A DNA stretch of 21,411 nucleotides from Collodictyon triciliatum (Eukaryota; CRuMs), in the NCBI GenBank assembly GCA_043381765.1, contig JBHJMP010001133.1:1-21411 (forward strand), read 5' to 3'. Position 1 is the first letter of the stretch. Every line of letters begins with the position of its first letter. Under the pieces are notes generated by a model. That model did not search any database. It was given only the letters and a program-made list of their open reading frames with translations, and was not told where the DNA came from. Positions 18,584-21,411 of the stretch are shown one piece after another. Position numbers and translations under genes: made by a program.

Positions 18584-21244
18584 TTGTCAAACCAACTTTC
18601 CAAGGCACAACTGAGCTCTTTTGATTATATTGCAGAGTCCAGTAAGTTTTCAGCGATATCATAAAATTGGTTTAGTGTATTTTTTCTCTCTCTCTCTCGT
18701 TACTTTCCTTGTGGCATCCAACCCGCCCTTCATTTTCCGACTCCAGATTGCTTTTGCATATTTTGATTAAAACACATACTGTATATACTATTCTTTTCCT
18801 CGGACATAGCAGTTGAAGACGAGAAGATTTTCAAATGCTTAAACAGCCCATATTTTTTCTTTATTGCTCTAAAATAAAGATATACTATTTTTTATTGGGT
18901 TCAATAAACCTTGATGTCTGCTACAATCGTCTTCACAAGAAAAAATATCCGAGTTTATCAGCAGTTTTACTCATATCAACCCAGAGTCTGGAATCCGTGA
19001 AAAGAAATATATGCCCTTACTGGTTTGTCGCAAAACGATTCCTCTCAGCTTGCAATAATTTTAATTGATTGTTTTACCATATTATCATTCTACCTTACAA
19101 AGTCTAATGACACCATTCGCTTCAAAATCAAGCAAAAAATATCAAATCGTGAGAGCAAGCTATTGGAAATATCATTGGATGACGTATCTGAGGTAATACT
19201 CTAAAATAGCTGAATGAGGACACTTCTAGCGCAAGGAACTATTTTAACACTATATACACGCCGGAAATATATTCACTTGGTGAATCCGATAGTTTAATGT
19301 ACACTTTATTTTTTTATTTTTAACATACCTGATTCAATTTTGTTAATAGTTTGACACAGATGGAAATCTCCTAAAGCACGTCTTGAACAACACGATGCGA
19401 TATAGCCAACTATTTTCTGACGCTATTGACCTCGTTTTACCTCCATGTATTATTCTTTTGCACAATACATAGCAATCAATCATCACAAACTGCTGATTTT
19501 TTATTTTATTCTTATTGTTTATCTTCCCAATCCTACAACCATCAAATATACTAAGATTTATGCATCAACTGCTCATGTGTTATTTTTAATAGCTATGATG
19601 AGTCTTGAAACAGAGGATGTATTCGATGTTTTGATGAGTCATCGCATGCGCCACTTGGCCGAGGATGCCTCGAACGGGATGTCCAATGAAAACCCCTTAA
19701 AGCAGTTCCCTCCGGCCCTAACTCGTCGATTGTAACAATTCCACTTATACTTTAAATATCAGAAGTATCGCAACCCCCTTAAAATAAATTTGTTGTGACT
19801 GATTTCAAAGGAACAATCAAAATTAAAGTGGCAAAATGCGATCATAAAATGTAGCCTAACTATACTGCTCATTTATATATATTTACAATAAATGTAACAC
19901 TTCCCCGTAAAAATTGAACATGAATGTAGTAATTTCAATATATGTTCTGATCTTCCTAGTGAATTAGCCTTTGTTCCTTTGTCAAAAGACAAACCCCTCC
20001 CTGTCCGCGAGATTAAATCTGCTCATGTCGGAAAATTGGTAATTGAAACGACGCCTAAACAAGATAATCACACATTTTCTCATTTTTTGTTTTGATTTTT
20101 TTGTTTTGTTTAATACCTACTTTTCTCACTTATTTTGCTTTTGCTTTGCAGAATTTTAAAGAATGCACTTTATCTTGCCTAGGTCTCGGTTAAAGGAATT
20201 GTGACGCGAGTCACCGATGTAAAGCCCATGGTAAGTTAGGATTACTCAGGTAGATACGCCAGCCGAGTATTACTCTCTCTCTCCATCATCTATAACAACA
20301 AACTCAAAATAACACCCTCCTTGGTAGATTACTGTCGCTACGTACACGTGTGACCAATGCGGCTTTGAGATTTACCAAGAGGTATATATTTGAACACTTT
20401 ACAATATTTCTGTAAGTTGATTGGTGGATTTTGCAACCGTAATAGTAGTACATATTATATCCCAACGATTCAACTTAGGTTAATGGAAAAACCTTTCTGC
20501 CTATATTCGACTGTACGAGTCAAAAATGTGCGACCAACCAAGTCAAGGGAAAGGTTGGGTGGTTTTTTCTTTTTCTTTTTCTTTTTCTAAATAAAATGCA
20601 TATACAAATATATAAGCATGCCATAAAAAAAAATCAATATGTTTTTAACAGTATTGTTAATTTTCTCTGTATGTCTAAACCCAGTTATCTTTTGTATTGA
20701 TTAGGTCTATATGCAAACAAGAGGGTCGAAGTTTGTAAAATACCAAGAAGTTAAAATCCAAGAGCTGGTTATTCTCATGACATCTTTTTGAAAAAAAATA
20801 GAACAAAAGATAAAAAAAACCCAGGAAAAAATAAATAAGCAAACACCTTTTCTCTCTTCTTACTTGTTTACCAATTAACACATGCAGGCTGAGCAGGTCC
20901 CAATTGGCCACATCCCGCGGTCGATGAATGTCATATTGAAAGGGGAAATGACCAGAACCTGCTCGCCTGGTGATATAGTCACAATATCAGGAGTATACAA
21001 GAGAAAAATTTACAACAAAAATTGGTGTACATAGATTTGAAATGATATTCACATTGAAAATCATTCAAAGAGCAAAATCTCAAAGGCCAATCAAGCACTT
21101 TTCTGTTCCTTGAATGCTACCTTTCTCATATAGCTAGATCGAAATAGTTTACACAATTCAATTCATATTTCTTGCAGATATTTTTGCCGACGCCTTTTAC
21201 GGGAAAGAAAGCCATTCGCGCTGGGCTAATTGCTGATACATATT
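18584..21244 (+). CDS. MCM7: MCM7, replicative helicase subunit (N-terminal part, truncated both sides)
   Basis: Subunit of the MCM2-7 hexamer that licenses origins and unwinds DNA. Exons: 18583-18641 (5' part in gap), 18940-19022, 19133-19192, 19350-19446, 19593-19731, 19960-20038, 20183-20230, 20328-20381, 20479-20553, 20705-20767, 20888-20992 and 21178 to about 21244; all GT-AG and phase-consistent. The N-terminal A domain reads FDYIAES/KKISEFISSF, KYMPLL/QKISNRESKLLEI, SLDDVSE and RRFELAFVPLS. The OB fold reads REIKSAHVGKL/VSVKGIVTRVTDVKPM. The zinc finger is CDQC then CTSQKC (C-x2-C, C-x4-C), typical of MCM7. Next come VYMQTRGSKFVKYQEVKIQE, PIGHIPRSMNVILKGE, CSPGDIV, and FLPTPFTGKKAIRAGLIADT. 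The last point to MCM7 rather than MCM2-6. The AAA+ half lies beyond the window. Splicing after ...GLIADTY (GTACGG) is the less certain end. Confidence 0.95.
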
Positions 21245-21310
21245 GTACGGAGACTTTGGCAATTATCAGACTTAATTCACGATATTTTGTACTAAAACAA
21301 ATGTTCACAA

Positions 21311-21411
21311 AAAATAAAACAAAACAAAACAAAACAAAACAAAACAAAACAAAACAAAACAAAACAAAACAAAACAAAACAAAACAAAACAAAACAAAAC
21401 AAAACAAAACA
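21311..21411 (+). repeat. (AAAAC)n pentanucleotide array at window end
   Basis: About 20 tandem AAAAC units running off the right edge, inside what is inferred to be an MCM7 intron. Gives Lys/Thr/Gln/Asn or Phe/Cys/Leu/Val false frames. Confidence 0.97.

Noticed and set aside
18642-19068. 77-codon ORF beginning at 18835 between MCM7 exons 1 and 2
   Set aside because: AT-rich intron content; the MCM7 reading joins 18641 to 18940 in phase with a perfect family match (DYIAES to KISEF).
21126-21407. Minus-strand ORF with Phe-Cys-Leu-Val repeats
   Set aside because: Translation of the (AAAAC)n array and an MCM7 exon in antisense.

Overview
The window is a stretch of a eukaryotic nuclear genome. 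Protein-coding genes are broken by many short GT-AG introns, AATAAA-type poly(A) signals occur, and one gene encodes MCM7. The domain repertoire (XK-related membrane protein, HMG box, NACHT/DUF4062/WD40 protein, MCM7) suits an early-diverging fungus or another opisthokont-like protist. I cannot name the species. Three runs of N (492-1201, 11238-11633, 18149-18582) show it is a draft scaffold, and the first ~120 bases are low-complexity edge sequence.

Layout. (1) 1-491: scaffold edge plus a possible terminal exon of an unidentified minus-strand gene. (2) About 1202-5560: a clearly GC-rich, intron-free block with three compact genes: an XK-related-like multi-pass membrane protein (+, 1241-2488), a Pro/Gln/His-rich unknown protein (+, 3192-3926) and a convergent HMG-box protein (-, 4237-4815). 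The last two share CCACAG hexamer repeats. (3) About 5560-6700: AT-rich intergenic DNA. (4) 6709-17925: one very large, intron-dense gene. Splicing by eye across 26 visible exons keeps reading frame and intron phase throughout (except across the gap) and joins a CH-like segment, DUF4062, a NACHT NTPase, kinesin-light-chain-type TPRs, pentapeptide repeats, 14 WD40 repeats and a Sel1-like C-terminus. The product is over 2,230 residues plus whatever lies in the gap. (5) 18058-18148: a short ORF running into a gap. (6) 18584 to the window end: the N-terminal half of MCM7 in 12 visible exons, running off the right edge inside an (AAAAC)n intron.

Function. The genes do not form an obvious pathway. 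The most striking item is the large STAND-type gene: its regulatory layout (effector-like N-terminus, NTPase switch, stacked repeat sensors) resembles NLR-like signalling or immune ATPases. Its N-terminal two thirds is cut into small exons, whereas everything from the end of the TPRs to the stop, including pentapeptides, WD40 and Sel1, sits in a single 2,983-base exon. Five consecutive TPR exons are each exactly 126 bases in the same phase. Both facts point to assembly of the gene by module duplication and fusion.
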